Shown here in pieces: positions 33,561 through 46,156 of a DNA stretch of 64,000 nucleotides. The notes beneath the pieces were generated by a model. The model did no database searches, had not been told where the DNA came from, and saw nothing but the letters and a program-made list of their open reading frames with translations. Within the stretch, counting starts at the first letter, position 1. Each line of letters begins with the position of its first letter. The position numbers and the translations under genes are program-made. The DNA is from Elmis aenea (taxonomy: Eukaryota; Arthropoda; Insecta; Coleoptera; Elmidae): positions 19,427,674 to 19,491,673 of the forward strand of contig OX393579.1 of assembly GCA_947652605.1 (NCBI GenBank). Direction: 5' to 3'.

Positions 33561-34070
33561 ATTCCAAATTATCAATTTATAATAAGATCCTAATATACAA
33601 ACAGGTCCTGAAACAGGTGTGGCTTTATGGTATTCAACTTTGGGGTTGCACCAAAGACAGCAATATTACATCTATCCAGACTTTCCAAAACAAAGTGCTA
33701 CGTAATATGGTAAACGCTCCATGGTACGTCCGCAACAGCGATCTTTATCGAGATCTTGGTATACCAATGGTTAAGGAAGAAATTAAAAGGTTTGCTGGTA
33801 AACCCGAAGCCAGACTCCACCATCATGAGAATGCAGAAGCTCTTCAACTGCTGGACAACCAACATCTTGTCCGAAGATTGAACAGGACCAAGCCCTTTGA
33901 ACTCGTGTAGTGTGTTTTGTATAAAAAGCAGAGCATAGTGCGCGAGTGAGAGTGCATAGAATATAGTCAGAACAATCTAGAAGACATCAATAGATGGACG
34001 CTAGTTCTTAAGTATTTAGTTTTAAGATTCATTAGAAAAAAATTCATGGTTGGGCTATTAGACCAATATT
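33561..34070 (+). mobile_element. Jockey-like LINE 3' fragment (C-terminus and 3' UTR)
   Basis: A 5'-truncated retrotransposon copy. From about 33561 the frame reads SKLSIYNKILIYKQVLKQVW, then YGIQLWGC, NKVLRNMVNAPWYVRN and, near the end, LVRRLNRTKPFELV before TAG at 33908-33910. These blocks are typical of the extreme C-terminus of Jockey-clade ORF2. About 160 bp of probable 3' UTR follows. The catalytic core is missing, so the copy is inactive. Confidence 0.8.
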
Positions 34071-34074
34071 AATA

Positions 34075-35155
34075 ACTCAAACACCGTAGGTGTTTAGAAA
34101 AAATTTTTTTTTTAGAACCTCTTTTCTCTAAACCACGTTGTGTTATTCCTAACTGTGCGCTAATCAAGCCCGGTAAAGAAAAAATTATTAGTCCTTTATC
34201 TAGGCAAAACGTCCTTATATTGTAGGAGTATATACATTTTTCTTTAAGGCAGTTATTCCTCAAAACTTTCATCATTGTACGAAGCAAAAAACTCAATAAA
34301 ATGCGTTTAAAACTGCAAACAATGGCAGGTCAAACCACAAAATAACAATTGACAACATAAAACATCTGCAATGTGAAAGTGTCAAGTTTTAAAATTATAT
34401 TTAACGCACATATTAAAAGCACACCCAGAATCTAACACCGCTGTTTGTAACAAACAAGACATAAACGAAATAATAATATGAAATTCAGGTTTAAAAAAAT
34501 TGCCAATTGTCACCCTCTATATCATCCTAAAAATATATTGTTCAAAACTTGACGCGCTTTATTCGTAGCTTGCTGCGTTCACCTTTATGTCGAGGTATAA
34601 AAGTGCCGTATTTAATTTGGGGACCTATTTTTAGTCCGACTGAAATCTTATAATGGTAAATCGAACTGTAATATTACGCTAGATTGTATAAAAGCCCTTA
34701 AAATGAGATCGTTTTATGTTTAGTGCCACCCTAAAACTACTCAAGTTTCAAGTCCTTTAATTGTAAAGATTGTTCAATAAAAAACATATTAAAGGCATTG
34801 AATGACAAGGTTGAAATGATTTATTTCGTGTTATTTCTATGGCTATGTTATTTACATCATATGAAGTTAAACGAATTAGTAAAACCGCATGTTTACAAAC
34901 AAATGTTGCAGTTATTGACCGTTTTGATAGTAATCTAATCTAAATATAACCTGTGTTATATACAAATTGGTGATTTATTATTGATGTTATTCAAATTCGA
35001 AACGTTATTAAATCGATCGTGAGCTCAATTTACGTTTAAATAAATGTAGTAATAAACAGGACCGGATTTACGTATAAGCTAGCACGTGGGATATTTAAAT
35101 AATTCCCGGAAAGTGCTTTTTATTTTTTACGCGATAGATCTGAGTTTATAATGTA
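34075..35155. other. AT-rich sequence, no recognised gene
   Basis: The ORF at 34069-34296 (minus) has no domain. No repeats noticed. Confidence 0.5.
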
Positions 35156-35161
35156 AGAGTA

Positions 35162-35840
35162 CAGGATGGTCCAAATTCGATGGGATTACATGGGTATCTC
35201 GCTTAATAGTCAAGATAGAGAAACGGTTAAATTACGAAACATGTGCAGTTTTTTAAGACAAACTGAGAACCGTTTTCAAAAATATTCATTTCCGGTTTTT
35301 AAGTTATTAAAAAAAAGTGTTTTTTTTTTGTCATATTTATGTGTCATATCTCCGTTATTGTTGTAAATATCGAAAAAATGTATGAAGTTTATCTTTAGAT
35401 ATTTTGATGTAAAATTCAATGATACTAAGAAAATATACACTCGCCGTCAAAAAGTTATGACACAAGCTTATCTTTTTTTAAATGGAAGCTATAGTATAGT
35501 ATGACCTATTTAAATTCCTTTTTTTTCTATTTCCAAATATATAAGAGTTGATTTAGTTATTTTCAATAATACGTAGGTAAGTTACGAAGGCTTTTTAGTT
35601 TTTTTTTTTTAAGAAAATCAAAGAAGGCCGTGAAAACAAAAAAAAAACAAGGTGTAAAACCTTTAAAAACTCATTTGGTACATGTTACGAAGGTGTTTTA
35701 GTTTGTTGTTTTGATAAACATTATGAATATTTTAACATAAGATAACAACGATATAGTCAGAATTAGCAGTTATGTAGTATATTGTTGTTTATCTTATTTT
35801 CCAATATTTATAATGTTTGTGTCTACAACAAATTAAGAAA
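35162..35840. mobile_element. Tc1/mariner-like element, copy B
   Basis: Tip CAGGATGGTCCAAATTCGAT after TA (35160-35161), in the same orientation as copy A. Shared blocks include GGGTATCTCGCTTAATA and TATTTCCAAATATATAAG. A further inverted pair occurs near its right end (ATATAGTCAG... and ...TGTAGTATATTGTTG). The right tip was not found. Confidence 0.7.
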
Positions 35841-35847
35841 TCTTTGT

Positions 35848-36323
35848 TACGGTAAAACCGGTTATAAGGTAAAATTTTGACCGTTTTTATTATCGGTAAT
35901 AATTGTATTTTCGTTGCCGGTAATACTGTCCAAACTTAAAACGTCAACTATAGATGAAAGAAGCCACTCATGTTCTGAATAATATATAATTTTATACAAT
36001 AAATGATATATTATTACAATAAAGTATGGATTCTTTAAACGTTTTTAATATTATGTATTTTGATATCTTAATTTTATGAAAATAATAAGACAAAGAAATA
36101 TAAAATTTTTATTTATTTTCTGTTTTCTTAAAGGTGAGAATTTTAAAAAGCATTTAATAAAATTATTTCTACTTCTTCATAGTAAAATATGTCATTTAAC
36201 TATCTTACAATAAACAATGTTCATGCGTTGAGATTTACTGGTAATTACCGGTAATAACGTCACAGAAAGTTTTCTTTTGCCGTTTCCCGGTAAAGGCAAA
36301 AGCTGGTAGAATTGCAATCCCTA
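35848..36323. repeat. hAT-like repeat with TACCGGTAA motifs
   Basis: TACGGTAAAACCGG near 35850, TTACCGGTAATAAC near 36245 and a right end TTGCAATCCCTAG at 36312-36324. The same family style as 56377-56745. The left boundary is not certain. Confidence 0.5.
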
Positions 36324-36329
36324 GTTTAC

Positions 36330-37670
36330 ATATATTTATGTTGCCTGTGAAAGAGTCCATTTTTCAAAAAATGATTTATTTTTTAAAATTTAAATACTAT
36401 TTAATAATTTATGTTATTTAGTTCTCAAACTTCGGGAATACGTTGAAAATAATATATAATAATTGCAGTTACAAAATTAAAAATGCTATTATCTACATCT
36501 TTAGATTGGGAGTATAACAAATTTTAATTTAAATTTTCCATCATATCTTTTTTAACGTCATCGCAACTCCATAACAAACTGCATCATGTTTCTAAAGCCG
36601 GACCCGAATATGGTGCACATTTAATGCAAATTTAGGATTTTTAAAATAGCTACCGGCAATACCTACTGGTATTAGCTTTAACACTTTCTGTAAGCACTTA
36701 ACAAATGATCTCCGACACGCAATTGTAGCATTATAATTTTAAACTTGTATTCAAATGAATTTCGGCAGAGAACCTTATTTTAAGCTTATGTTTATTAGTA
36801 CAAATTAAATAAAAGTAATCTTGATAAAGTTTTTAAATATGCAAATTATAGAATAGTAATTTTACAAAATTTTGAAACTGGTACAATATATAAATTTGAA
36901 GAGATAGAGCGTCGGTGATTATTACAAAATATTTAGAGGGTCGCAAGTTTCTAAAATATGTTATTGAATTTTATGCGTGTTTAGTTGTTTTAAAAACAGT
37001 CGATTTTAAATTATAATTTCCAATAAATTGTTATCGTGCAAATGGCATCAAATTTTTATTCAAATCGTTTAAAAATCGTTGAAATTCCTATCTCGTAATA
37101 TTTCACTATCTTTTGCGAATAACCTTTTTATAAAATAATAAAATATTAGATAAATCGACTGGTCTGTAAAAAAGTATGAAACGACTGAAATCGGTAAAAA
37201 TTAATAGAAAATATTTTATCAACTGATAATGATAATATTGTACGTACAGATAACAAATAAAAACATAAATTAAATTAAAATGCATTGCACAATAAATATT
37301 TGGGATTAATATTTATGTATGTATTTATTTTATTTTAAACTTTTATTTATTTTAAACTATCTGTAAATGATTTCCATCAATAACAGTTTAAAAATTTTCA
37401 TATTTTTTTACATAGGTACTACTCGACTAGATTGATCTAATGTTTGATTTTCTACCAAAAAGTTGCTCGCAAAATACTTTGAAATTAAATAACATATCTA
37501 ATTGTAAGTACTAAGGTATTTCAACAACTTTTAACTAAGGTGAATAAAAATATCATTTGGATGAAAATGTTATTTGAAAGAAAAAAAAAGTGAAATATAA
37601 AAAATAAAATCAATGATCTAAAAAACAATAATTTGTAAGTAAAATTTAACGACCGGATAGTGAATTTGAA
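36330..37670. other. AT-rich sequence, nothing recognised
   Basis: No ORF over 60 codons and no paired repeats noticed. Confidence 0.5.
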
Positions 37671-37680
37671 ATACATTCGC

Positions 37681-38645
37681 GGGCCGGGCCTTTTTTAAGG
37701 GCTTCATTGGAGTATGCAAAAAGCAACCTATCTTTATTTGTGTTTATTTTTACTTCATTGAAATAGTTATTACTGTAAACAGTTATGGAAAACAGATCGA
37801 ACGCGAAGCAATTTTAAGTTGATCACTGCAACAATTTTAAAATTTACAAAAGTACAAAAAATTTTTTTAAACAAAGATATGATGGCTACATTTTTTTTGT
37901 TTTTAGTATCCTCAACGGAAGCCGGAAAAAGCTACTTAAAAATATTTTTTTGCGGTTTTGCGGCCATGACAACGTCTGAGATAAAATCAAAACTTTTTAT
38001 TTACCGATGCGCGCTTTCTTTGCCAGTAAAATGTTGCAAAGTTTTTTGAAAATACATCCAATGGTTCCGGAAAAAAACGTGAAATCCAACGGTAAACACC
38101 TCGGGTCACAAAAAAAATCAATCACTTATTTGTTTCCTGACCGACATTTTTCTTTTTGGTCTCGAAGTTTAGCCAAAGGATAGCCGTATCTGGCGTTGAG
38201 TAAATTGATTCACTTTCTTTTGTTTTTAGTATTTTTTACAGCCCAGCCGCCAGAAAATGATACTTAAAAATAGTCAATTTTGTAGTCGCGTTGATCATGG
38301 AACTGTGCAGAAAAAAATGCTGATGCGCACATACTTTCTGAGTAAAACTGTGCAGTTTTTAAAAATAGGTCCAACGGTCTCGTTAAAAAACGTGAAAAAC
38401 GAGACCCCTGTACAAGCAGTTTTTCCTCGAAGTTAATTCTGATGTATAAAAAGTGGATCGCGAAAACAAAATAGCTGGCCACCCCTGCTATAAAATATTT
38501 AAAAAATAAGTATAACCGCATTTTATAGAATTCATAAAAAATAGAACATTAAAAACAAATAAAAAATACTTTAGGTGGATGGCGGGCCGGATTCAGTGAA
38601 ATTTGAAAAAGTTCTCACGGGCCGGATAAAGTCATGTCGCGGGTA
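37681..38645. repeat. Repeat region with GCGGGCCGG ends and two units shared with the 32-kb foldback
   Basis: GCGGGCCGGG near 37679 and GCGGGCCGGAT near 38583 are typical of decayed hAT ends. Inside, two plus-orientation stretches (37950-38110 and 38305-38440) resemble the arm of the foldback at 31893-32867: a GATGCGC block, then AAAACTGTGCAGTTTTT-like and AAAAACGTGA blocks. No exact TIR pair or TSD was resolved. Confidence 0.5.
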
Positions 38646-38649
38646 CATG

Positions 38650-40385
38650 CCTGCTTTAAATATTTCGTAATAAACACTAAACCTCTTTCTTGTATAATAA
38701 AGAAGATACAGGTCTGGAAAGTTCTTACTGGGACAACATGATACTAGTATTAGGATAAATTTTTGTTAAATTAAAATTTCGTCTATTACTATGATACATA
38801 CTCTTGTTTAAGTATGAAGAAAGTAACATTTCGCCAACGTTTACAACTATATTGTAAGACAACAGAATTTCTTGCTAAAGTATTAATGGAGTTGTACAGT
38901 AGCTGTTATAATTGCATTGACAAAAATGGTTGTAATGCTAGACATTTCACTGTAATATAGGTACAGTTTTTTTTTTGAAATCTAGAAGTAGAAGACTGTA
39001 TTCTGTTTTAAAAAGTCTGAATAGAATGTTAAACAATTTATAACTTTTTGAAACCAATCATAATTTTGCACAGCTTTTTTTTATCATGTCACACGGTCAT
39101 TAACTTAAAATGTCATGTAAACGTTTTTTACTTACTTAAATATCAGTTGTTTGATGATCACACGAATTAGTTTTAACTTTTGCATTGTGACAACGTTGCA
39201 TGCATGCATTGTATAGACGTCTGTAACGCTTAAAAACAAAATAAGTACTTAATATATTACTGCTACCGATGATAATCAAAATTTATTTTATAGGCACACG
39301 TCGCCCAGTTGAATTTAACGGATGTTTCATAGTGAGATTTAAAAGAAATGGTTTTGTTACGTCCTAATCTGACTGCGATCGGAATATATTATAATATAGC
39401 AGACATTTACGATTAGACAACACATGCTGTAATAAGTTCTTATCGTTTCAAAACTTATATTATAATTAAAAGCATTATTAAAGTAAACAAACGCAACGCG
39501 ACTAACAATTAAAATTAGGAAGAGGCGTGCATATAAAAACTGAATTTATTAATTCTTGATTTATGCTGTTTTACGCCTCTAGCTCGTCCTTAGCGGAACA
39601 GCTGATGAACGGTTATGTAGATAAGGATTAAATGATAATTATTCAATTTGTTTCTTCCAAAATTTATCCTGTAAACGGCTTTGGTGGTCAGCGTTGTTAT
39701 TTATTTCTCTGGCCAGATGTTTGACTAATAAAATCGTTGTTTAAATTCAAACATAGACATGTCGAATAAAAAAGGCGGGTATCATGGAGATTTCCAAATT
39801 AATTTGTATAAAGTACTAAAAATTACCATCAATGATAGAAAAACATACAAAAAGCAATTGCATGTTAAGTTTGCAACAATAGTTTTGTCATTCAAAATCA
39901 CTTAAGGATTGATAGAAACGATAGTTTTTGCCCCACACTTCTTATTAATGGAATAATATCGTAAAAAATACATTCGAATATTTTGAGAAAATGATCCAAA
40001 AGTACATTAAATTGTATTAAATGACTGTCGGTTGAAGTTGGTCGAGATAGCTGAGACTGTGAGCATAAAGTTTTGGGCATTAGAAAGCCATCTTCGAGAT
40101 GGGTGTCGCAATCACTTACTCTGGAACAAAAACTCGATCGTATGACCATTTCCGAGCAGTCTTATTCGAAGTAAAAATGTAGAAACACTCTAATTACGCA
40201 GTCAAGATATCCGCGGAAAGAAACAAAGAGTGCTTACTTTGGTGAAAACTTTTAATTTTTATTAACTGCTATAAAATGACTTATTCTATTGTAATGCGAA
40301 ATCACACAGCATTGATTAGAGCTTGTTATCACTTACTTTAACACATTTTTGTTTCAATTATTAATTTTGTATCGTATTATGTATG
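38650..40385. other. Sequence without recognised gene or repeat
   Basis: The ORF at 39898-40149 (minus, 83 residues) has mixed composition but no motif I recognise. Confidence 0.5.
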
Positions 40386-40387
40386 GT

Positions 40388-41309
40388 CGAGGATTAAAAA
40401 CGAAAAATATTTCATTCGTTTTTGATCGGAACGAAATCGAAATATTTCGTTTTCGTTCTTTACGTGCCCACCCATAAAGTGTCGATTTCGTTTTTGTGAA
40501 CCGAAATTAAATAACGGTTAAAACCGGTTTTACTGTTTTTTATTTTTAGTCGCCAAGTCGAGGACCTATTTTTTCTTAGTCACATCCCCTTTTTACAAAA
40601 TTCAGAGCAAAGATTTTTTTTAAAGAACGATCGACAAAATTCAAAAGGACAGTGTTGGCAACCCCATTAATACGATTCCATTATTCAGACTATAAATACT
40701 TCGTATGTATTTATATGTAAATCAGTATAGTTCGTCTTTCAATAAAACAAATTAGGCGTGATTAATATGTACATTTGGTAAAAAATGTGAATTATAAAAT
40801 GTTTGTGATGAAGTTTAAAGTCCATATATATTTCTGTTTCTGTTTCTTACCAATCATTGGGCCCCCGCTTAATTGTAAACGGCGATATGTTCGGTTTTGA
40901 TTGTTATGGATGGCATAATTTAGACTAGCGAATCGCCATATTAAATTTTCCAAATCGTTTAACACAGTTAACATATATAACCAAATATATTTAGCTTGTA
41001 TTGCACGAAATTGCAAGTATTAGCAATAAAGTTGTTAATACATAGTTTGTATATGGAGAAAAGTGAAGCTCACTTATTTCAAGTAAGATATTTTACTGCC
41101 TCTGGGAGTCTTTCCAACATAGAAGGTAATTCGTGTTTGTGTTCAATGTATAAAAATTAAATAGTAATAAAACCGGTTAAAATCGGTTTTAAAAATTATT
41201 TATCTCGTTTTCGTTCTTGAACGAAAAATTATAATTTCGTTTTCGTTCTTATAAATATTTCGGTTAATTTTGTTTAATATTTTCGTTTTTGTTCCGTTCT
41301 CAGTTCCTG
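40388..41309. mobile_element. hAT-like element with AACGAAAACG-rich ends
   Basis: The ends CGAGGATTAAAAACGAAAAA (left) and CAGGAACTGAGAACGGAACA (right, reverse-complemented) align loosely. TTTCGTTTTCGTTC-type motifs cluster at both ends on opposite strands. Flanks TGTATGGT and ATTATGGT match at six of eight positions. The interior (40550-41150) is unrecognised. Confidence 0.6.
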
Positions 41310-41955
41310 ATTATGGTGCATCTTAAAATTAAAATAATTTTATAAGATTAACGAAAATTACCAATTTGCCAATGTTTTCTATTGAAGTAGGTACCTTAGT
41401 ACTTACTTTGTATCTTAATTTTATAAAGACATATTCTGAATTTATGTAAATATTATATCAAGTGTTATATTTTTAAAATAACTAATAAAACCCAATGTAA
41501 CGCCCCAAGGATATAAGAAATTGAATGACAAAACCTAAAATCGAATCAACGCAGCAAAAAGTTAATAAGGCCATTAAATAAATAAAGAGGTTTTAGGAAA
41601 TTATAAATTTTATAAATAAAACATCTACAACGAACAAATAAAAATTGAATGTATAGATTTTTCTAGTTTTCATTAAAATAGTTACAGATACAGAAATGTG
41701 CTTGGATATGTACTTAATCTTATATTAAGTGAGAGCACAATGTTAGAATGAAAATTTCAATCAGCCTGAAAAATGAAAAAAAACATTATCTATTCATTTT
41801 TTGTAGCACTAAACACTTCGTCAATTTTAGTTGGTAAAGTTTACTTACTTTTAGTTCGAAGTCCCTTAAGACTAGGTCTTGTTGTATTACATCATTAAAC
41901 TTGATTTAAGTAATTTGCTTTATAAGTTTTGAGATAGTTTAAATCTATTGTAAGT

Positions 41956-42040
41956 AGGGATGCACCGATAAGGAAATTGGCCGATTACCTATTAATCGGC
42001 CTTAGCTTATCGGGCGATCACCGATTAATCGACCAATTAT
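41956..42040. repeat. hAT-like end fragment (AGGGATGCACCGATA type)
   Basis: AGGGATGCACCGATAAGG followed by several CCGATTA/TAATCGG motifs on both strands, a familiar hAT terminal arrangement. No opposite end was found. Confidence 0.5.
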
Positions 42041-42465
42041 TAACTTTTACACATAATACTTCATTAGATTTTATGATTAATGCACTCATAATATGGGTTT
42101 ATTGCGACTTATTTTGATTTCAGATAGTTTGTGATATGTGCAAATTCATAAAACAATTACTTATTAATTTTGAAACCTACCATGCATAAATAAGTTTTAT
42201 CTTTAAAATGGAAAAACTTTTACCTTCATAGCACTAAAATTTGATTACATCTCCTGAAATGTATTTTCAGTTATATGATTTTTGTTTTAATATGTTGTTT
42301 TTTCGTATTCTTCATAAAATAAAATGTTCCAATATAATACAAATTTTCAAAAAAATATTTTAATAGTTCAACATATAAACCTAAATAAAATGGCATAATG
42401 TTATAGGTGCCAATCGCCACTCCAGCTGATGTACCTACAAATAAAGCTAAATTTAAAAAAAAGGG

Positions 42466-42672
42466 GTAGTTCACACGGTGACATTTGATGTCGCGGCATC
42501 AAATGTCGTCTGAACAGCCTGATGTCGCGATGCCACGATGTCACAACGCTAGTGCCGCATGTCGCGACATCGATATTGACAGTTCGGCATTTGACGTAAG
42601 CCTACCATACTTGGGCAGTTCACGCGGTGACATTTGATGTCGCGATATCAAATGTCACTGTGTGAACTATTT
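42466..42672. mobile_element. Small inverted-repeat element with TGACATTTGATGTCGCG motifs
   Basis: AGTTCACACGGTGACATTTG at 42469 faces CAAATGTCACTGTGTGAACT at 42649-42668. The core repeats GATGTCGCGA/C on both strands, and a second AGTTCACGCGGTGACATTTG occurs at 42615. About 200 bp, non-coding. Confidence 0.65.
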
Positions 42673-42679
42673 ATTAGAG

Positions 42680-44500
42680 TTGTAAAGTTTTGTTTATTTA
42701 TGTGTTACATTCTTTAGCACTAAGTTTGACAAATATATTATACGGTTATGACATAATTTTTGCAAGAATTACATGCAATTGTTGTGTCCACATGCGTTTT
42801 CTACAGAATTAAGGGTAATAAAGTAACATTATCAACCTATCACAGATCCTCGAGTTCTGACAACGTACTCAATTGGAAGTCAAAATGATACTGAAGAAAT
42901 ACACAAAGTCTTTTACGATTAGATTTAGACACAGAGTTACCACATTGAATTTCATAACATTGGCGTACTTTACACTCCAGCGCGTCCACTTAAGGGTTAA
43001 GAATAGGTAAATAATAGTATGTATTATACTATGTACCCATACAGGTAGTAACAATTAAAAAAACAAACTTTTTTTTTAGCGCAACAACCATTTTAGGTTC
43101 ACATAATAAAAATCAGTTTTAAGTGCAAAGTAAGTAGGTAATAAGTAGAATTAGTTCGACTAAAATCAAAAAAATATATGCTTTCAAATCAAATACTCTT
43201 AAAATCTGATTAAAAATTGGAAATTATCTAATAACTAATAGCTATATTCAATGTACAAAAATAAAGTTATTAAATTGGTTTTATAACTGAAATTGTTTAT
43301 TACTATACAATGCAATGCTATTATTGTTCTTATAAAGTTGTATGGTTTATTAGCTATAATATTTGATTAAAATATTCGTTACTAGCAGTTAAATATGTAA
43401 TAACTTTGTAATTCGATCAATTTAGCATCACCGAGTCTTTTTTTTACGTCGCTTAAACAAACGGTAGGTTTTATACATATTAGATAAGTATAACACCATT
43501 ATTAACAACTTGAAGTGTTTTAATATGCATGGAAAATAAAAAAAACTGTCATTTGTTTATTATACATCATTAACATAAACGTTAAAGTTGTTTATATTCG
43601 TTCGTTATCATATTTGATTAATCAGTTAAAAATTTTCGGCTATTATATCTGAACAAACACCTATAACATGAAAGCTGATGATTGAGTTAGGCAAAATGTT
43701 ATTATAAATTTTATAACTTATTTTTCATACCCGCAACTTTATCTGATCTGTAAATACTCAGTTTTATAACATATAAGTCGTATAACTTCCCAACTCACTG
43801 AAATTTACTGTTTTTGCGATCCTATCTAGCATTATGATCGGCGATACTATCGCAAATTTTCATTATTATTGCAGCTTTAATATCCGTGAAGTTGTTTTAA
43901 GTTAATTAATTTTTTAATAACTATTATATTAGACAACTGACAAATATTAGAAGCTAACGACGGTTTTAATTATGGTTAAAAATTTATCACGAAATCTAAA
44001 GCCTAAACTGTAGCCACAATGGCGTGTATAATGTCCTCTTTTAGTTATTACAATGTTGATGTATTAATGAGACGTCGTAAAAATTGCTTATGTATTTTTA
44101 ATTTGAAACAAGGAAGTTTTTACGTGTTGCAGAACGGACGGCCTTAACTCAGTCGTTATTCGTTTTTATTGGACAAGAAACGTCCATTTACATACCGCCA
44201 TACGTACCGCGACAAATGCTAATTATTTAAGAACCAATGACGAACAGTACTATATTGACTAAATTATTAATTGTTTGTTTAACCAATTTGGCAAAGGGAA
44301 GCAGGAATTTAGATAAAAACCTAAAGAGTAAATGATAAAGATCACATTGAGAAATACCTCACTTGTATGAATTATGAATTAAGTTTTGTAGAATGTGATG
44401 TTTGGCATATTATTAAACAATTAACATATGAACCGTCTATTATGAAAGTGGTGGAAGTCCATTTTTGGAAAAAATTGATAAAATAAACAATTTACATACA
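42680..44500. other. AT-rich sequence, nothing recognised
   Basis: One 61-residue ORF without features. No repeat structure noticed. Confidence 0.5.
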
Positions 44501-44769
44501 GGGTGATTGCGATATACAATTAATCACGATCATATTAATGTCAAATTGACAGTTCTAACAACAACAAAACAAAAAAATAGTTTTGTTTTCTATTTTGCTT
44601 TTTTGTGTACAAGATCATTTGATTCAAAAATTGGACAAAATGAGTTTTTCTCAAATTTTTGTGGTAAAATATCATTTTAGATATTAAGTGTCATATATCA
44701 TTGAAATCAGAAGACAAAATGCTATCCGACTATGAGATTAGAATTCTTTCGCCGTATTAAAAAAAAAAA

Positions 44770-45086
44770 AGTTGATGATGGTTCTGAAGAGACGAAACGT
44801 TGTTGGAAATTCTATGTTATTTCAAAATATAAAGCGTAAGAAGTTGCTACAACGAAGTGTTTCCAGATTGTCGATATCTTAAAAAATGTAGGAAATGGGG
44901 CAAAAAAACGAAAATCAACTTTTTCAGTTTTTCTTGAATAACTTTTGAACTAAGACAGCTATGAAAATTTTCTTTGCAGATATTTGATGAGCAACTAATT
45001 TCGCAACTTTTCTCTAATTTAACCGACCTCGTAGCTCTTAAGATAAGCGAGATCTCCATGCATTTACTCGAATTTGGGACACCCTG
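44770..45086. mobile_element. Tc1/mariner-like end, truncated
   Basis: The right tip GGGACACCCTG ends at 45086, before TA. Reading inward on the minus strand are ATTCGAGTAAATGCATGGAG, AGATCTCGCTTATC and, farther in, a GATGATGG...ACGAAACGTTG hairpin-like motif at 44776-44800. The layout parallels the element at 61218. A separate left tip lies at 44508 but has different subterminal sequence. Confidence 0.55.
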
Positions 45087-45222
45087 TATAGTCAATGGTA
45101 CTACATCGCTCAAAATTTTCAAAAACATGTGAATTACTCGAAAACGCTTAATTTTAGACCTGTATGACCTTTCACATTTTATAAAGTAAATTTAAAGAGG
45201 AATCTAAAAATGTAATAATATA

Positions 45223-45300
45223 CAGGGTGTCCTATTTAAAATAGCTAGGCTTGTTGCCATAGCAAATAAACCGTAAAAAACAAAACAAAATGTTGTATTG
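45223..45300. repeat. Isolated TA-CAGGGTG tip
   Basis: CAGGGTGTCCTATTTAAAAT after TA (45221-45222). No partner end. Confidence 0.45.
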
Positions 45301-45424
45301 TTTAGTTTAAGTTAAGTACAATTATCAAGTATAGTGGTATTTGTAATACTACGTTGAGCAACACCTGTACTGTCGCGTAGAATTTTATTGCTTGTATATC
45401 TTTCTTAGGTTAGAAGCAACTCCT

Positions 45425-45462
45425 AGGGATACCCAACCCTAAGTTGAGAAACAGTGGTTTAA
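45425..45462. repeat. Isolated hAT-like end
   Basis: CCTAAGTTGAGAAACAGTGG at 45438-45457 is the complement of a CAGTGTTTCTCAA-type hAT end. No partner end was found. Confidence 0.4.
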
Positions 45463-45469
45463 CATGGGC

Positions 45470-46140
45470 GAAGATCTTCGTTTGAAATATGTATATTAAT
45501 AAAACTATTAGTCATCTTTAAAATATTAATAAATTCTTGGTTAAATGCCGCTATAGGAAGGTATTCCAGGAATTTTTTAATTACTATTGTCGCACATTAA
45601 TGCGAATTTTATACAAATGTATTATCATAAATACCTGGTTAGAAACATAACTCCAAAAAACGGACGTAGAAAACCCCATAATTTCCGTCCATCCGCTACA
45701 TCCGCTAAAAAGTGTCCATTTAAATGCACATTAGTTTAATTTTGGCCACCGACAAACACATTTTCACCCCAGCACGCGACCCAAAACTACGAATTTCCGG
45801 TACCAACGCACTTCTAATTAAATAGATGATTTTTGTTTGCTTAGATAATCATTTAATAGACCCCTAGTATTAGCTAACATGCTTACTTGCCCTCCCTTTT
45901 AGGGTGATAACATCTAGATTATTATCTCTGACTGCACGCGCACACTTCACCGCTATGCGTTCTTCATATGGACAATTCATAGCCAACCAATAAGTCAATA
46001 TAATTGTAACACATAATTAAATTCTTTAATTACATCGAAGCGGTTACCACATCCATAAATAAAACCATAAAGAACTGAAGATAAGTTTTTAATATAACGT
46101 TAAAATGATAAGTTTTTGATTTTTTAAAATTGCTGCTGAC
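45470..46140. other. Sequence without recognised gene
   Basis: Less AT-rich at 45640-45960; no ORF of note. Confidence 0.5.
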
Positions 46141-46156
46141 ATAACTTACTTACATT

